The position numbers and the translations under genes are program-made. Positions 1-8,558 of a DNA stretch of 64,000 bases are shown here, piece after piece (positions within the stretch are counted from its first letter, which is position 1; the number at the start of each line of letters is the position of its first letter). The notes under the pieces were generated by a model. That model was not told the origin of the DNA. It made no database searches and saw only the letters and a list, made by a program, of their open reading frames with translations. The stretch covers positions 1,426,001 to 1,490,000 of the forward strand of contig NZ_CP096184.1 of NCBI RefSeq assembly GCF_020447105.2, in the 5' to 3' direction. Origin of the DNA: Demequina sp. TMPB413. Lineage in GTDB: Bacteria > Actinomycetota > Actinomycetes > Actinomycetales > Demequinaceae.

Positions 1-956
1 CCTTCGGCGGCCTTCTTCTGAGCGGGCTTGACGGTCTGGGCCGTGGTGTCGTCTCCGTCGACAGCGGCCAGGACTTCGGAGGTCTCTGCCTCGTCCATGA
101 TCGGCTGTGCCGTCTTGGCGACGATGTCCGTGTCGGAGACGCCTTCGGTCGGGGCGTCAGCGGTCTTCTCCTCGGCCTTTTCCGCTCCATCGAGCAGTTC
201 CTGCTCCCACTCGGCGAGAGGCTCTGTTGCTGCGGTGGGCTCGGCTCCGTCGCCAGCCTTGACGGCGTGGCGCTGCTTGATGCCCTCGGCAATCGCGTCG
301 GAGATCACACGGGTCAGCAGGCCGACAGAGCGGATCGCGTCGTCGTTACCGGGGATGCCGTACTGCACCGAGTCGGGGTCGCAGTTGGAGTCGAGGATGC
401 CGACGATCGGGATGCCAAGCTTCTTGGCCTCGTCAACCGCGAGGTGCTCCTTGTTCGTGTCGACAATCCACACGATGGAAGGCGTCTTGGACATGTCGCG
501 GATGCCACTAAGAACCTTGGACAACTTGTCCTTCTCACGACGAAGGATCAACAGTTCCTTCTTGGTGTGACCGGAGCCGGCGACGTCGTCGAAGTCGACC
601 TCTTCAAGTTCCTTGAGGCGCGCGACGCGCTTGCTAACCGTCTGGAAGTTGGTCAGCATGCCGCCGAGCCAACGCTCGTTCACGTAGGGCATGCCGACGC
701 GGGCCGCCTGCTCGGCGATGGTCGACTGCGCCTGACGCTTGGTGCCGACGAACAGCACCGTGCCACCGTGAGCGACGGTTTCGCGTACGAACTCATACGC
801 GGCATCGATCTTCGCAAGCGACTGCTGCAGGTCAATGATGTAGTTGCCGTTGCGCTCGGTGAGGATGAATCGCTTCATCTTGGGGTTCCAGCGGCTGGTC
901 TGGTGTCCAAAGTGCACACCGGCGTCCAGCATTTCGCGCATCGTGACGACTGCCAT
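1..956 (-). CDS. rpsB: 30S ribosomal protein S2 (partial, 3' end off window)
   Basis: This is the small-subunit ribosomal protein S2, which sits on the back of the 30S body and is needed for S1 and mRNA binding. The start ATG is at 956-954 and begins [20 protein letters not shown], the standard S2 N-terminus, followed by [15 protein letters not shown] and the [10 protein letters not shown] and [13 protein letters not shown] motifs. About 318 residues are visible and the frame is still open at base 1. The last 60 or so residues form an Ala/Glu/Asp-rich tail, common in actinobacterial S2. The ORF with the first ATG upstream of MAVVT has no similarity, so this start is secure. The partner tsf would be expected just beyond the left edge. 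Confidence 0.97.
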   Translation of the reverse strand, partial: MAVVTMREMLDAGVHFGHQTSRWNPKMKRFILTERNGNYIIDLQQSLAKIDAAYEFVRETVAHGGTVLFVGTKRQAQSTIAEQAARVGMPYVNERWLGGMLTNFQTVSKRVARLKELEEVDFDDVAGSGHTKKELLILRREKDKLSKVLSGIRDMSKTPSIVWIVDTNKEHLAVDEAKKLGIPIVGILDSNCDPDSVQYGIPGNDDAIRSVGLLTRVISDAIAEGIKQRHAVKAGDGAEPTAATEPLAEWEQELLDGAEKAEEKTADAPTEGVSDTDIVAKTAQPIMDEAETSEVLAAVDGDDTTAQTVKPAQKKAAE

Positions 957-1301
957 GGCAGATCCTTATTCCGCGCGCGGTGAGCGCGCATGTGTGTGGG
1001 GAGCGGGCGAGCCCGCTCCGAGTTTTCGGTTGATGGCCGCCTTGAAGCAGGTGGCCCCTAGCACCAACGCGGTTCAGCACCGGGTTTCCCCGGACCATCG
1101 CTGTCCCGGCGCCTTGACTCATCGGCTTGACGATGTGACAGGGCGAATGGCGCGCGTCGTCACCTTCGGCATGAAGGTGCGGGACTATGGTAGCCGATTC
1201 GGCCCACTCTTGGCGTCGTACCCAGGTCGGGCAAGCGAGCGAAGTCCCCGAGACCGTTGCGCCACATGGCGCGCCAGCCCGGCGCGTCATTGACTGAGGT
1301 C
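957..1301. other. Gene-free stretch upstream of rpsB
   Basis: No credible gene lies here. It must contain the rpsB promoter (minus strand) and the promoter of the M23 peptidase (plus strand). Two hairpins stand in what would be the rpsB leader. One has arms GCGCGC at 973-978 and 984-989. The other has a perfect 8-bp stem, GAGCGGGC at 1001-1008 and GCCCGCTC at 1011-1018. They could form an S2 autoregulatory leader, but this is only a possibility. Confidence 0.5.
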
Positions 1302-1877
1302 ATGCCTCTACCGCACTCGAGTTTACGCCGGGCGGCCGTCTCCTTCTCCTTGACTCTCGCCGTGCTAGGGGCCGCGCCCGCGTCGGCCACCGCCACTGGG
1401 CCCGCGACCGCGCCCGTCACTGGTTCCCCTGAAGCGACGAGCGAGCGCACCACCGCACCGCTGCTCAATCCACCGGTCGAGCCGTTCACCGTGACCCACC
1501 TTGCCTCTTTGCCTCAGCACGATTGGCTGCCGGGGCATCGCGGCATCGACCTCGTCGCGTCGGTGGGCGAACCGGTCGGTGCGCCTGGCGCCGGGGAGGT
1601 GTCCTTCGTTGGAATCGTGGTCGACAGACCCATCGTGTCCGTTCGGCACCAAGGAGGGTTCGTCTCGTCTTTCGAGCCGGTGGATCCGACTGTCGCTGTC
1701 GGAGACGCCGTCGAGACGGGCACCCCTATCGGCACCGTCGCGGCCGCGCCAGGTCATTGTGCGCCAGACACGTGCGTGCACTGGGGCCTGCGGCGCGACG
1801 GTCGCTACGTCGATCCGCTCGACTACGTGCGCGGTTTCGGACGGATCCAACTGCTCCCGCTCGCTGGCGCGGGCTAG
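1302..1877 (+). CDS. Secreted M23-family (LytM-type) metallopeptidase
   Basis: This is a predicted exported peptidoglycan endopeptidase or inactive regulator of the M23 family. From the ATG at 1302 it has 191 residues, with a signal peptide (basic MPLPHSSLRR, hydrophobic core, ASA cleavage region near residue 29). The M23 domain spans about 60-185. It has the HxxxD zinc motif (GHRGID, His79 and Asp83) and, near the end, CVHWGLR. Family members normally have HxH there. Here the first position is Cys158 and the second His160, a variant I recall from other actinobacterial homologues. A longer frame opens at 1257 but adds no signal-like sequence. It sits next to rpsB and converges on the sigma gene. 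Confidence 0.85.
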   Translation: MPLPHSSLRRAAVSFSLTLAVLGAAPASATATGPATAPVTGSPEATSERTTAPLLNPPVEPFTVTHLASLPQHDWLPGHRGIDLVASVGEPVGAPGAGEVSFVGIVVDRPIVSVRHQGGFVSSFEPVDPTVAVGDAVETGTPIGTVAAAPGHCAPDTCVHWGLRRDGRYVDPLDYVRGFGRIQLLPLAGAG

Positions 1878-1929
1878 AGGTACTTCTCAGGCAAGGCGGC
1901 GCGGGCTAGAGGTCGCTCTAGGCAAAGGC
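1866..1929. repeat. Imperfect tandem duplication of about 32 bp over two stop codons
   Basis: The 16-base string GGCGCGGGCTAGAGGT occurs at 1866-1881 and again at 1898-1913. The following bases (CTCAGGCAAGGC versus CTCTAGGCAAAGGC) also match with small differences, so the unit is about 32 bp. The first copy contains the stop codon of the M23 gene. The second copy runs into the stop codon of the convergent sigma gene. Confidence 0.75.
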
Positions 1930-2718
1930 GCCCGTCTGCTCGAGGCTTTCGCGCAGTTTCTTGACGGCAGCCGAGTGGATCTGGGAGACCCGAGACTCCG
2001 TCACGCCAAGGATCTGGCCGATCTGAGCGAGAGTCAGGTTCTCGTAGTAGTACAAGTGGAGTACCTGCTGCTCGCGGTCTCGAACGCCCTGCACTGCTGT
2101 CGCGAGGAGGGCGTGGGCTTCCCTCACCTCGACGGACGACGACGCCCCTGGAACCGCGAGCGCCGCGACGTTCTCGATCGAGGTGGTGTCGTCGCCCACG
2201 CCGAGTGAGTCGAGGGCGCCGATGTGGCTGAGCGCGACCTGCGCACGCACCGTACGTACCTCCGACGTGGCCCACCCCAGTTCTTCTGCCACGTCGCTGT
2301 CGGTCACCTGGCGTAGCAAGTGTTGTTCGAGGTTGCGGGTAGCCGTCTCTACCGCCCGCGCCTTCGATCGCACGGACCTCGGCACCCAGTCGGCGGCGCG
2401 CAACTCGTCGATGATCGAGCCGCGCACCCTCGTCGCCGCATAGGTCTCGAACTTGAAGCCTCTGCCCACCTCGAACTTCTCGATGGCATCGATCAGCCCG
2501 AACATTCCATAGGAGACGAGGTCGGCGAGTTCGACCGAGTCAGGCAGTCGGCCGATCATGCGGGTCGCGATCTGCGTCACGAGGGGGGCGTAGTGCGTGA
2601 TGAGTTGATCGCGTGCGTCGAGGCGGGCTGCCGCGTCTCCCGTGGCCAGCACTTCCCAGGTAGCCGCCATCGGATGGACGACGACAAGCGTGTCGAGGTC
2701 TGCTTCTTGCGTGGTCAT
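1918..2718 (-). CDS. RNA polymerase sigma factor, WhiG/FliA (sigma-28) type
   Basis: This is a group 3 alternative sigma factor of 266 residues. Region 2 covers about 38-112, with the FliA-like ELADLVSYGMFGLIDAIEKF and the ETYAATRVRGSIIDELRAAD segment. Region 3 is central. Region 4 covers about 205-262, with the helix-turn-helix LTLAQIGQILGVTESRVSQI. In Streptomyces the homologue WhiG lies at the same place near rpsB and controls sporulation. In motile actinobacteria the same family drives flagellar genes, and the sequence does not decide between them. The start ATG at 2718 is preceded by AGGGGAAAG. The gene follows xerC after 11 bases and is probably co-transcribed with it. Confidence 0.9.
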   Translation of the reverse strand: MTTQEADLDTLVVVHPMAATWEVLATGDAAARLDARDQLITHYAPLVTQIATRMIGRLPDSVELADLVSYGMFGLIDAIEKFEVGRGFKFETYAATRVRGSIIDELRAADWVPRSVRSKARAVETATRNLEQHLLRQVTDSDVAEELGWATSEVRTVRAQVALSHIGALDSLGVGDDTTSIENVAALAVPGASSSVEVREAHALLATAVQGVRDREQQVLHLYYYENLTLAQIGQILGVTESRVSQIHSAAVKKLRESLEQTGAFA

Positions 2719-2729
2719 GGTCTTTCCCC

Positions 2730-3635
2730 TCAGGCCCTCGGATGAGCGAGTTGGTAGGCACTGCGAAGGCGATCAGCCGTCACGTGGGTATAGCGCTGCG
2801 TGGTCGTGAGCGAGGAGTGGCCCAACACCTCTTGTACGGTGCGCAAATCGGACCCCCCTTGCAGCAAGTGGGTTGCCGTGGTGTGTCGCAGTGCGTGCGG
2901 CGCGATATCGGGAACGCCTGCGAGCTTCGCCAAGGTGTGAATAGTCGCTCGCACCTGACGCTGGTCGACGCGGCCACCCCTGCGCCCCACGAAGACTGCT
3001 CGCGTGTCGCGTGGAGAGCAGGCGGGGCGTCCCGCATCCAGCCATGCAGTCAGGGCACGCATCGCAGGGACTCCGAACGGAATCACCCGTTCCTTGTCGC
3101 CCTTTCCCACGACCCTCACTGTCAGTTCTGCGAGGTCGATGTCCGCGATGTCTACTCCCGCGAGTTCCCCGACGCGGATTCCTGTCGCGTACAAGAGTTC
3201 TGCCATGGCCCAGTCACGCAGATCGAGGGGATCGCCGCTGTCCGCTCGCACGTGCGCAACGTCGAGGAGCAGGCTTGCATCCTCCACTCCAAGAACCTCG
3301 GGAAGCGTGCTTGCCTGCCGAGCGGAGGCGAGCCGAAGCGCAGGGTTGTGCTCCGTGACGCCCGTCCGGTGCGCCCACGCAAAAAACGTGCGGATGGCGG
3401 CACCTCGCCTAGCAATGGTGCTTCTGCTCTTGCCGTCCTGGGCCATGTGGGCCAACCAGGCGCGGATGTCAGCGAGTTGCACGTCGCCCCACGCCGAATC
3501 GTCGTCGAGTTCCAGGTGGGCGGCGAAGTGATCGAGATCGCCAAGATAGGCCCTGACCGTGTGGGCGGAGACTCCCTGGCCGTGGCGCAGCGCCGCCGAG
3601 TACCGCTCCCTCACGGTGCGCGCGTTGGCTGCCAT
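2730..3635 (-). CDS. xerC: Tyrosine recombinase XerC
   Basis: This is a site-specific tyrosine recombinase that resolves chromosome dimers at dif together with XerD. At 301 residues it has the usual XerC size. The N-terminal SAM-like core-binding domain spans about 5-95 and the catalytic domain 110-295. The catalytic set is complete: Arg154 (TGIRVGEL), Lys178 (VGKGDKER), His247 and Arg250 (HALRHTTATH), His273 (GHSSL) and Tyr282 (QRYTHV). Its place between dprA and the sigma gene, in the conserved rpsB neighbourhood, marks it as the housekeeping XerC rather than a phage or island integrase. No other mobile-element gene is nearby. Confidence 0.92.
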   Translation of the reverse strand: MAANARTVRERYSAALRHGQGVSAHTVRAYLGDLDHFAAHLELDDDSAWGDVQLADIRAWLAHMAQDGKSRSTIARRGAAIRTFFAWAHRTGVTEHNPALRLASARQASTLPEVLGVEDASLLLDVAHVRADSGDPLDLRDWAMAELLYATGIRVGELAGVDIADIDLAELTVRVVGKGDKERVIPFGVPAMRALTAWLDAGRPACSPRDTRAVFVGRRGGRVDQRQVRATIHTLAKLAGVPDIAPHALRHTTATHLLQGGSDLRTVQEVLGHSSLTTTQRYTHVTADRLRSAYQLAHPRA

Positions 3636-3758
3636 GGGCTCACTGTGGCACCGTCACTCGCGTCAAATCAACCCCGTGTGTCACATTCGTCACATCGATC
3701 ACGAGTTTCTGGGGTCTTTTGCGGTGTTATGTCCTACTTTGCGCTCCCGCCGGTGACG

Positions 3759-4916
3759 TTATGCCCGCCGCCATCCACCGCGGTGCCGCTCCGCCAGGCC
3801 CGTCATTTCGAGCGCACCGAGTGCGGCCCTCGCATCGTCGGAGGTCATTCCAGCAGCAGCCGCCGCCGCGTCACTCGCCTTGGCCCTCCTCGTCAACGCG
3901 TCGAACATCCGCCGCTCCCCCAGAGAACCGAACTCGAGTGGCCCGCTCTGCGAAGGGAGCGCCGGAGCGCCAACGTCCACGGCAACCTCTGTTAGCGATG
4001 CGGCGAGCTCAAGCACCTCCGATGCGTCGGTCACGAGCACCGCGACGCCATCCCTGATCAGTGCGTGGCAGCCAGCCGAGGAGGCAGACGTGACGGGGCC
4101 AGGCACTGCAGCGACCGGACGCACCAACTCGGCTGCGTGGCGCGCGGTGCTCAACGCCCCCGATCGGTGCGCTGCCTCGACGACGACGGTCACGCTCGCG
4201 CAAGCGATGAGCCTGTTTCTGCTCAAGAATCGCGAGCGATGAGGGGCGAAGCCAGGCGGCACCTCGCTGACAACCGCACCCGATCCCACAATCTCCTTCA
4301 GAAGTTCGTCATTGCCTGCCGGGTAGAGGCGGTCGATTCCGCCCGCCATCACGGCGATCGTCAGGCCCTGTTGGGAGAGCGCGGCGCGGTGTGCTGCGGC
4401 GTCGATCCCGTAGGCGCCACCCGACACGACGGCGCGGCCTGCGTCGGCGACGCCACCAGCGATCTCCCCGGCCATGTATGAGCCATACGAGGTGGCCGAA
4501 CGCGAGCCGACAACGGCGACGGAGGCCTCCCACGCGCCTTCAATCGACGCGTCGCCGCGCACGTACAGCGCGAACGGCTGAACCTGCCCAAGACTCCCGA
4601 GCACCCCAGGCCACTCCGCGTCTTCTCGAGTCACCACACGAGCCCCGACGGCGCGTGCACGACGCTCGTGAGGCTCATCTCGCCTGTCGAGTCGCGCGGC
4701 CCACCGCTCGTGTGCGCGGGCCGCCGAACGAGCGAGTTCTGGCCCAGCACTCTCGGCCAACCGCGCTGCCTCGCTCGCAAGCCGGTCGCAACCCTGGATG
4801 ACCCACTCGAGGGCCGCGCCTGGTCCCCACGATTCGACGAGCGCGCCGGCCACCGCGTCCCCTGGCTCCGCGATCGCACTCCACGCGATCAGTGCGTCGC
4901 GCGCGTCGAGGGTCAT
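3759..4916 (-). CDS. dprA: DNA-processing protein DprA
   Basis: DprA (Smf) binds single-stranded DNA and loads RecA during natural transformation. It is also widespread in species not known to be competent. The protein has 385 residues: an N-terminal helical domain, a Rossmann-fold DprA core (about 95-300) with VVGSRSATSYG and VSGGAYGIDAAAHRAAL, and a C-terminal winged-helix region (about 320-380). The start ATG at 4916 overlaps the comM stop by four bases (ATGA), so translation is probably coupled. The yraN-comM-dprA order is conserved in Actinobacteria. Confidence 0.93.
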   Translation of the reverse strand: MTLDARDALIAWSAIAEPGDAVAGALVESWGPGAALEWVIQGCDRLASEAARLAESAGPELARSAARAHERWAARLDRRDEPHERRARAVGARVVTREDAEWPGVLGSLGQVQPFALYVRGDASIEGAWEASVAVVGSRSATSYGSYMAGEIAGGVADAGRAVVSGGAYGIDAAAHRAALSQQGLTIAVMAGGIDRLYPAGNDELLKEIVGSGAVVSEVPPGFAPHRSRFLSRNRLIACASVTVVVEAAHRSGALSTARHAAELVRPVAAVPGPVTSASSAGCHALIRDGVAVLVTDASEVLELAASLTEVAVDVGAPALPSQSGPLEFGSLGERRMFDALTRRAKASDAAAAAAGMTSDDARAALGALEMTGLAERHRGGWRRA

Positions 4917-6433
4917 TGGCCACCGTCCCTTGATCGCAGCATCATGGCCCTCGCCACGTGGTCGCTCGTTGGCGCAGAGACCCTTTCAAGGTCGGCGAGC
5001 GTCCACGCCACGCGAAGGGCCCTGTCGGCACCACGAGCAGAGAGCCTCCCGCGCTCCATCGCCGCCTGGGCCACCGCGGCGGAAGACTGCGGTGTGTTCT
5101 CCCTCAGCCACCGGCTTGGAACTTGCGCGTTACCCGACCACGGCACATCGGTCCACCGACGTCGCGCGCGCTGGCGCGCTTCGTCGACTCGAACGGCGAC
5201 TGACGCGGAGTCTTCTCCAGGCAATGATGGTGCCCTGCGTACAGGGAGTACCTCGACTTGAAGGTCGATCCTGTCGAGGAGCGGCCCGCTGAGTCTCGCG
5301 AAGTAGCGCCGGCGAGCCATCGGCGTGCACGAGCATTTGCCTCCCCCTCCGAAGTAGTGCCCGCACGGGCAGGGGTTGGCTGCGAGCACCAATTGGAAGC
5401 GAGCGGGATAGCGCGTCGCACCGTAGGCCCGGTGCAAGACGACTTCGCCGCTCTCGAGCGGCTGGCGCAGCGTCTGAAGGACGGCCGAAGGGAACTCAGG
5501 AGCCTCATCGAGAAACAGCACTCCCCCGTGCGCTCGAGAGATCGCGCCTGGCCTGGCAAGCCGCGCGCCGCCGCCCACAATCGCGGCCGCGGAGGCCGAG
5601 TGGTGTGGCGCCTCGAACGGGGGCCTCGTGAGCAGCCCCATCGACGCGTCGAGGGTACCGGCGACCGAGTGGATCGAGGTGGCCGCCAAAGCGTCAGCGG
5701 CAGCCATATTCGGCAGAATCCCTGGCAGGCGCGAGGCGAGCATCGTTTTGCCAGCCCCTGGCGGTCCGACCATCAGCAAGTGGTGACCGCCAGCCGCCGC
5801 CACCTCGAGGGCCCAGCGCGCATCGGTCTGGCCGCGCACGTCAGCGAGGTCAACGGCACTCGACGATGGCGTGGCCTCGACCGGTTTGACCGCCGCTGGC
5901 CCGCGCGCCATCGGCCGGGCGTCGTCATTGCCGTACAGCGCAGCGAGCTGCGCAAGGGAGTCGACAGCGATCACCTCTGCCCCAGGGACCAGGCTCGCTT
6001 CGTCGGCGTTGGCACTGGGCACCACCACGTGCGGGCAACCTGCTTCAACGGCGGCGATCACGGATGGAAGCACGCCACGGACGGGCCGCACTTGGCCGTC
6101 GAGGCTGAGTTCGCCGAGGTGTACCGCCCGAGCGGCCGAGGCCGGAACGATCATGCCCGCAGCCGCCATCACCGCCACGGCGATCGCGAGGTCGGTGACC
6201 GAGCCGGACTTGGGCAGGGACGCTGGTGACAGATTCACGGTGATCCGGCGCTGCGGCCACGCGAGAGCAGAAGAGGCGACCGCGGCCCGGACCCGATCGC
6301 GGGCCTCATGCAAGGACGCATCGGGCAGCCCCACGAGCGTGAAGGCTGGCAAGGATGCCGCGAGGTGCGCCTCGACGTCTATCACGTGGCCGCGCACCCC
6401 AGTCAGCACCACCGATCGGGTCCGGCCGATCAT
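4913..6433 (-). CDS. comM: YifB/ComM family Mg-chelatase-like AAA+ ATPase
   Basis: This is a hexameric AAA+ helicase-like ATPase. ComM promotes branch migration during transformation in Gram-negative species, and YifB is the general name. The protein has 506 residues. An N-terminal lon-protease-like domain starts MIGRTRSVVLTGVRGHVIDV and contains NLSPASLPKSGS. The AAA+ core has Walker A GPPGAGKTMLASRLPGILP, Walker B VLFLDEAPEF, the zinc-finger-like NPCPCGHYFGGGGKCSC, and the LLDRIDLQVEV motif, followed by the C-terminal Mg-chelatase lid. It overlaps both yraN and dprA by four bases, which gives a tight three-gene operon. Confidence 0.94.
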   Translation of the reverse strand: MIGRTRSVVLTGVRGHVIDVEAHLAASLPAFTLVGLPDASLHEARDRVRAAVASSALAWPQRRITVNLSPASLPKSGSVTDLAIAVAVMAAAGMIVPASAARAVHLGELSLDGQVRPVRGVLPSVIAAVEAGCPHVVVPSANADEASLVPGAEVIAVDSLAQLAALYGNDDARPMARGPAAVKPVEATPSSSAVDLADVRGQTDARWALEVAAAGGHHLLMVGPPGAGKTMLASRLPGILPNMAAADALAATSIHSVAGTLDASMGLLTRPPFEAPHHSASAAAIVGGGARLARPGAISRAHGGVLFLDEAPEFPSAVLQTLRQPLESGEVVLHRAYGATRYPARFQLVLAANPCPCGHYFGGGGKCSCTPMARRRYFARLSGPLLDRIDLQVEVLPVRRAPSLPGEDSASVAVRVDEARQRARRRWTDVPWSGNAQVPSRWLRENTPQSSAAVAQAAMERGRLSARGADRALRVAWTLADLERVSAPTSDHVARAMMLRSRDGGQ

Positions 6434-6786
6434 GCCGCGCCCCGCACGTGTTCAAGGCGTGCGGCGCCAGCGCCGGGCAGCGTCACGCCCACCACGTCGA
6501 TGCGCATCTGCGCAAAAGTGCGTGGCTGGGAGGCTAGCCACGCCGCGAGGAGCTTCCGCAGTCGCGCGAGTTTGACCGGCGTCACCGCCTCGAGCGGAGA
6601 GCCAAACGTGGCGGTGCGCCTGGTCTTGACCTCGACGGCCACGATGCAGTCGCTGTCGACAGCAATGATGTCCAGTTCCCCAAGCGAGCAGCGCCAATTG
6701 CGCTCGAGAACGTCCCAACCGAGAGCGGCCAGCCTGTCGGCCACCACCCTCTCGCCGTGCCTGCCCACTGCGTCTTTCGCTGCCAT
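6430..6786 (-). CDS. yraN: YraN family (UPF0102) putative endonuclease
   Basis: This small protein (118 residues from the ATG at 6786) has a PD-(D/E)XK nuclease-like fold. It shows GRHGERVVADRLAALGW near the N-terminus, then the family signature GELDIIA and VEVKTRR, whose Asp, Glu and Lys form the presumed active site. The biochemical role is not settled in the family. A slightly longer start at 6804 (MPWRSRM) exists, but MAAKDAVGRHGE matches the family start better. The stop overlaps the comM start by four bases. Confidence 0.88.
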   Translation of the reverse strand: MAAKDAVGRHGERVVADRLAALGWDVLERNWRCSLGELDIIAVDSDCIVAVEVKTRRTATFGSPLEAVTPVKLARLRKLLAAWLASQPRTFAQMRIDVVGVTLPGAGAARLEHVRGAA

Positions 6787-6897
6787 CCGTGACCTCCACG
6801 GCAACAGTGGCGTTCGGAGGCAAAGGCGCGCAGAGGCGTCGGCGAAAACTGGGGAGACGAGGCGGGCCGCCGCCCTGGGGACGACGAGACTTCGGAG

Positions 6898-7224
6898 CTA
6901 GCGCCCGCCGCGCAACTGCCGGATGTCTGGCATCGCGTCGTCGTGGTCGAGCTCTTCGACATTGACGTCCTTGAACGTCACCACGCGTACGTTCTTGACC
7001 AGCCTTGCGGAGCGGTACACATCCCATACCCACGCATCGGCCATCGTGACCTCGAAGTAGATGTCCGCCCCCGCCGAGCGCACTTGCAGATCGACCTTGT
7101 TCGCCAAGTAGAAGCGACGCTCCGTCTCGACTACGTAGCGGAACAAACCGACCACGTCCCTGTACTCGCGGTACAGGGCCAACTCGGCCTCGGTCTCGTA
7201 GTTCTCCAGGTCTTCGCTGCTCAC
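6898..7224 (-). CDS. DUF2469 domain protein
   Basis: This conserved actinobacterial protein of unknown function is recognised by SSEDLENYETEAELALYREY, the ETERRFYLANKVDL segment, YFEVTMADAWVWDVYR and VVTFKDVNVEEL. Using the GTG at 7224-7222, preceded by GGTGAG, gives 108 residues, the usual family length. The longer frame from 7293 adds residues that do not belong to the family. The gene normally lies directly downstream of rnhB. Here the two are about 11.5 kb apart, separated by the plus-strand sugar operon and the split gene. Confidence 0.9.
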   Translation of the reverse strand: MSSEDLENYETEAELALYREYRDVVGLFRYVVETERRFYLANKVDLQVRSAGADIYFEVTMADAWVWDVYRSARLVKNVRVVTFKDVNVEELDHDDAMPDIRQLRGGR

Positions 7225-7286
7225 CTCACCATCATGACTGATGACCGGCCCAGAAGCGGCATTGCGACGCTCGCACGACACAAGGA

Positions 7287-7329
7287 TTGACACCCGCTCC
7301 CACTTAGTTGTAGTTTTCCTTTAGTTGTA
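7287..7329 (+). promoter_or_regulatory. Promoter and repeated operator before the ROK-led operon
   Basis: TTGACA at 7287-7292 is followed after 18 bases by TAGTTT at 7311-7316, a reasonable promoter. Two exact copies of TTAGTTGTA stand at 7304-7312 and 7321-7329, 17 bases apart, one overlapping the -10 box and one just downstream. Their position and spacing suit an operator for the ROK repressor encoded next. AAAGGAG at 7334-7340 is the ribosome binding site for the GTG at 7347. Confidence 0.6.
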
Positions 7330-7346
7330 AACAAAGGAGTTCAACC

Positions 7347-8558
7347 GTGGCGACTTCCTCGGTCCGCACCGACACCAACAGGGCGGCCATCCTCGCTCAC
7401 ATCGGTGCGCATGGCGCGACGTCACGCGCCGATCTAGCTCGCGGACTGGGCCTCTCCCCCGCCCTCATCACTAAGCTCACGCGCGACCTCCTCGGCGACG
7501 GACTCCTCACCGAACTCGAGCACAGCCCTTCCCGCGGCGGACGGCCAGCTCAACTGCTCGGCCTCACGGCAGGCAGCTTTGGCGCCATTGGAGTCAAGGT
7601 CGCTCCCGATCACCTCACCCTCGTGGAGGTGGGCCTCGGCGGCGCAGTGACCCGCACAGCGACGGAACAATTCGACGCGACAGACACGATGGCGCTCGCC
7701 CAACTCGCGAGCGCCGTCAGCACCTTCTGCTCTCGCGCGACGCATGCCAACCTGCTCGGCGTCGGCGTCGGCCTGCCGGGAAACGTCCTTGAACAAAGCG
7801 AAGGCGTTGTCGACTCGACTCAACTGGGCTGGAGCCAACTTCCGCTAGGACTCGCGCTGCGCAACGCCACGGGCCTGCCGGTCCTGATTGACAACAACGT
7901 CAACGCACTCGCCCTCGCCGAAACGCTCTTCGGCACCGGCCGTGGGCACGAGAACTTCCTCGTGGTCACCATCGGAACCGGCATCGGCGCGGGAATTGTC
8001 GCTGGAGGCGCGGTGGTCAGGGGGCACTCTGGAAACGCTGGGGAGATCGGTCACCTTCCGATGGCAGAGAACGGACCAAGGTGCCAATGTGGCGCCCTTG
8101 GTTGCCTCGAAGCGATCATCGGCCAGTCAGCGCTGATCGAGGCGGCGCGTCGCGAAGGCGTGATTGGCGCCGACGCCGGTATCGCCGCGCTCGCGACAGT
8201 CGCCAGCGGCGGGGACCAGGGGGCTCAGCGCATCTTCGCCGAGGCGGGCCACCTGTTGGGTCGCGCTATCGCCGGCGTGGTCAACACTCTCGACCCAGAG
8301 TTGATCGTCATCCTTGGCGAGGGCGCCGAGTCGTGGAAGCACTGGTCCATGGGCTTTGAGCCTGCGCTACGCGCCTCCGTGATGCCTCGCAAGCGCGGCA
8401 TCGAGGTCGCCGTGGAGGGCTGGCAGGACGACCGCTGGGCACAAGGCGCCGCCTCCCTCGTCCTGTCAACGCCTTTCGACGCCGACGGCGTTTCTGGCGA
8501 GCAGGGAAGGCTGGTTCGCGCTCGCCTCATCGATTCGGCGGCGGGTGATCCCTCGTGA
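7347..8558 (+). CDS. ROK-family transcriptional regulator (NagC/XylR type)
   Basis: This sugar-responsive repressor has 403 residues. An N-terminal winged helix-turn-helix (about 10-65, TSRADLARGLGLSPALITKL) is followed by an inactive sugar-kinase-like ROK domain, with the TIGTGIGAGIVAGG phosphate loop and the zinc site CQCGALGCLE near residue 250. It is the first gene of a co-directional operon and its stop overlaps the next GTG by four bases. It most likely represses that operon through the TTAGTTGTA repeats just upstream and is relieved by a sugar or sugar phosphate. Confidence 0.9.
   Translation: MATSSVRTDTNRAAILAHIGAHGATSRADLARGLGLSPALITKLTRDLLGDGLLTELEHSPSRGGRPAQLLGLTAGSFGAIGVKVAPDHLTLVEVGLGGAVTRTATEQFDATDTMALAQLASAVSTFCSRATHANLLGVGVGLPGNVLEQSEGVVDSTQLGWSQLPLGLALRNATGLPVLIDNNVNALALAETLFGTGRGHENFLVVTIGTGIGAGIVAGGAVVRGHSGNAGEIGHLPMAENGPRCQCGALGCLEAIIGQSALIEAARREGVIGADAGIAALATVASGGDQGAQRIFAEAGHLLGRAIAGVVNTLDPELIVILGEGAESWKHWSMGFEPALRASVMPRKRGIEVAVEGWQDDRWAQGAASLVLSTPFDADGVSGEQGRLVRARLIDSAAGDPS

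Noticed and set aside
2730..3635. Tyrosine recombinase as sign of an integrated island
   Set aside because: Length, motifs and conserved position between dprA and rpsB identify the housekeeping XerC; no attachment repeats were seen.
5258..6229. Plus-strand frame of 323 codons opposite comM
   Set aside because: It is Arg/His/Gly-rich with no motif, and comM is certain. It is treated as a shadow frame.
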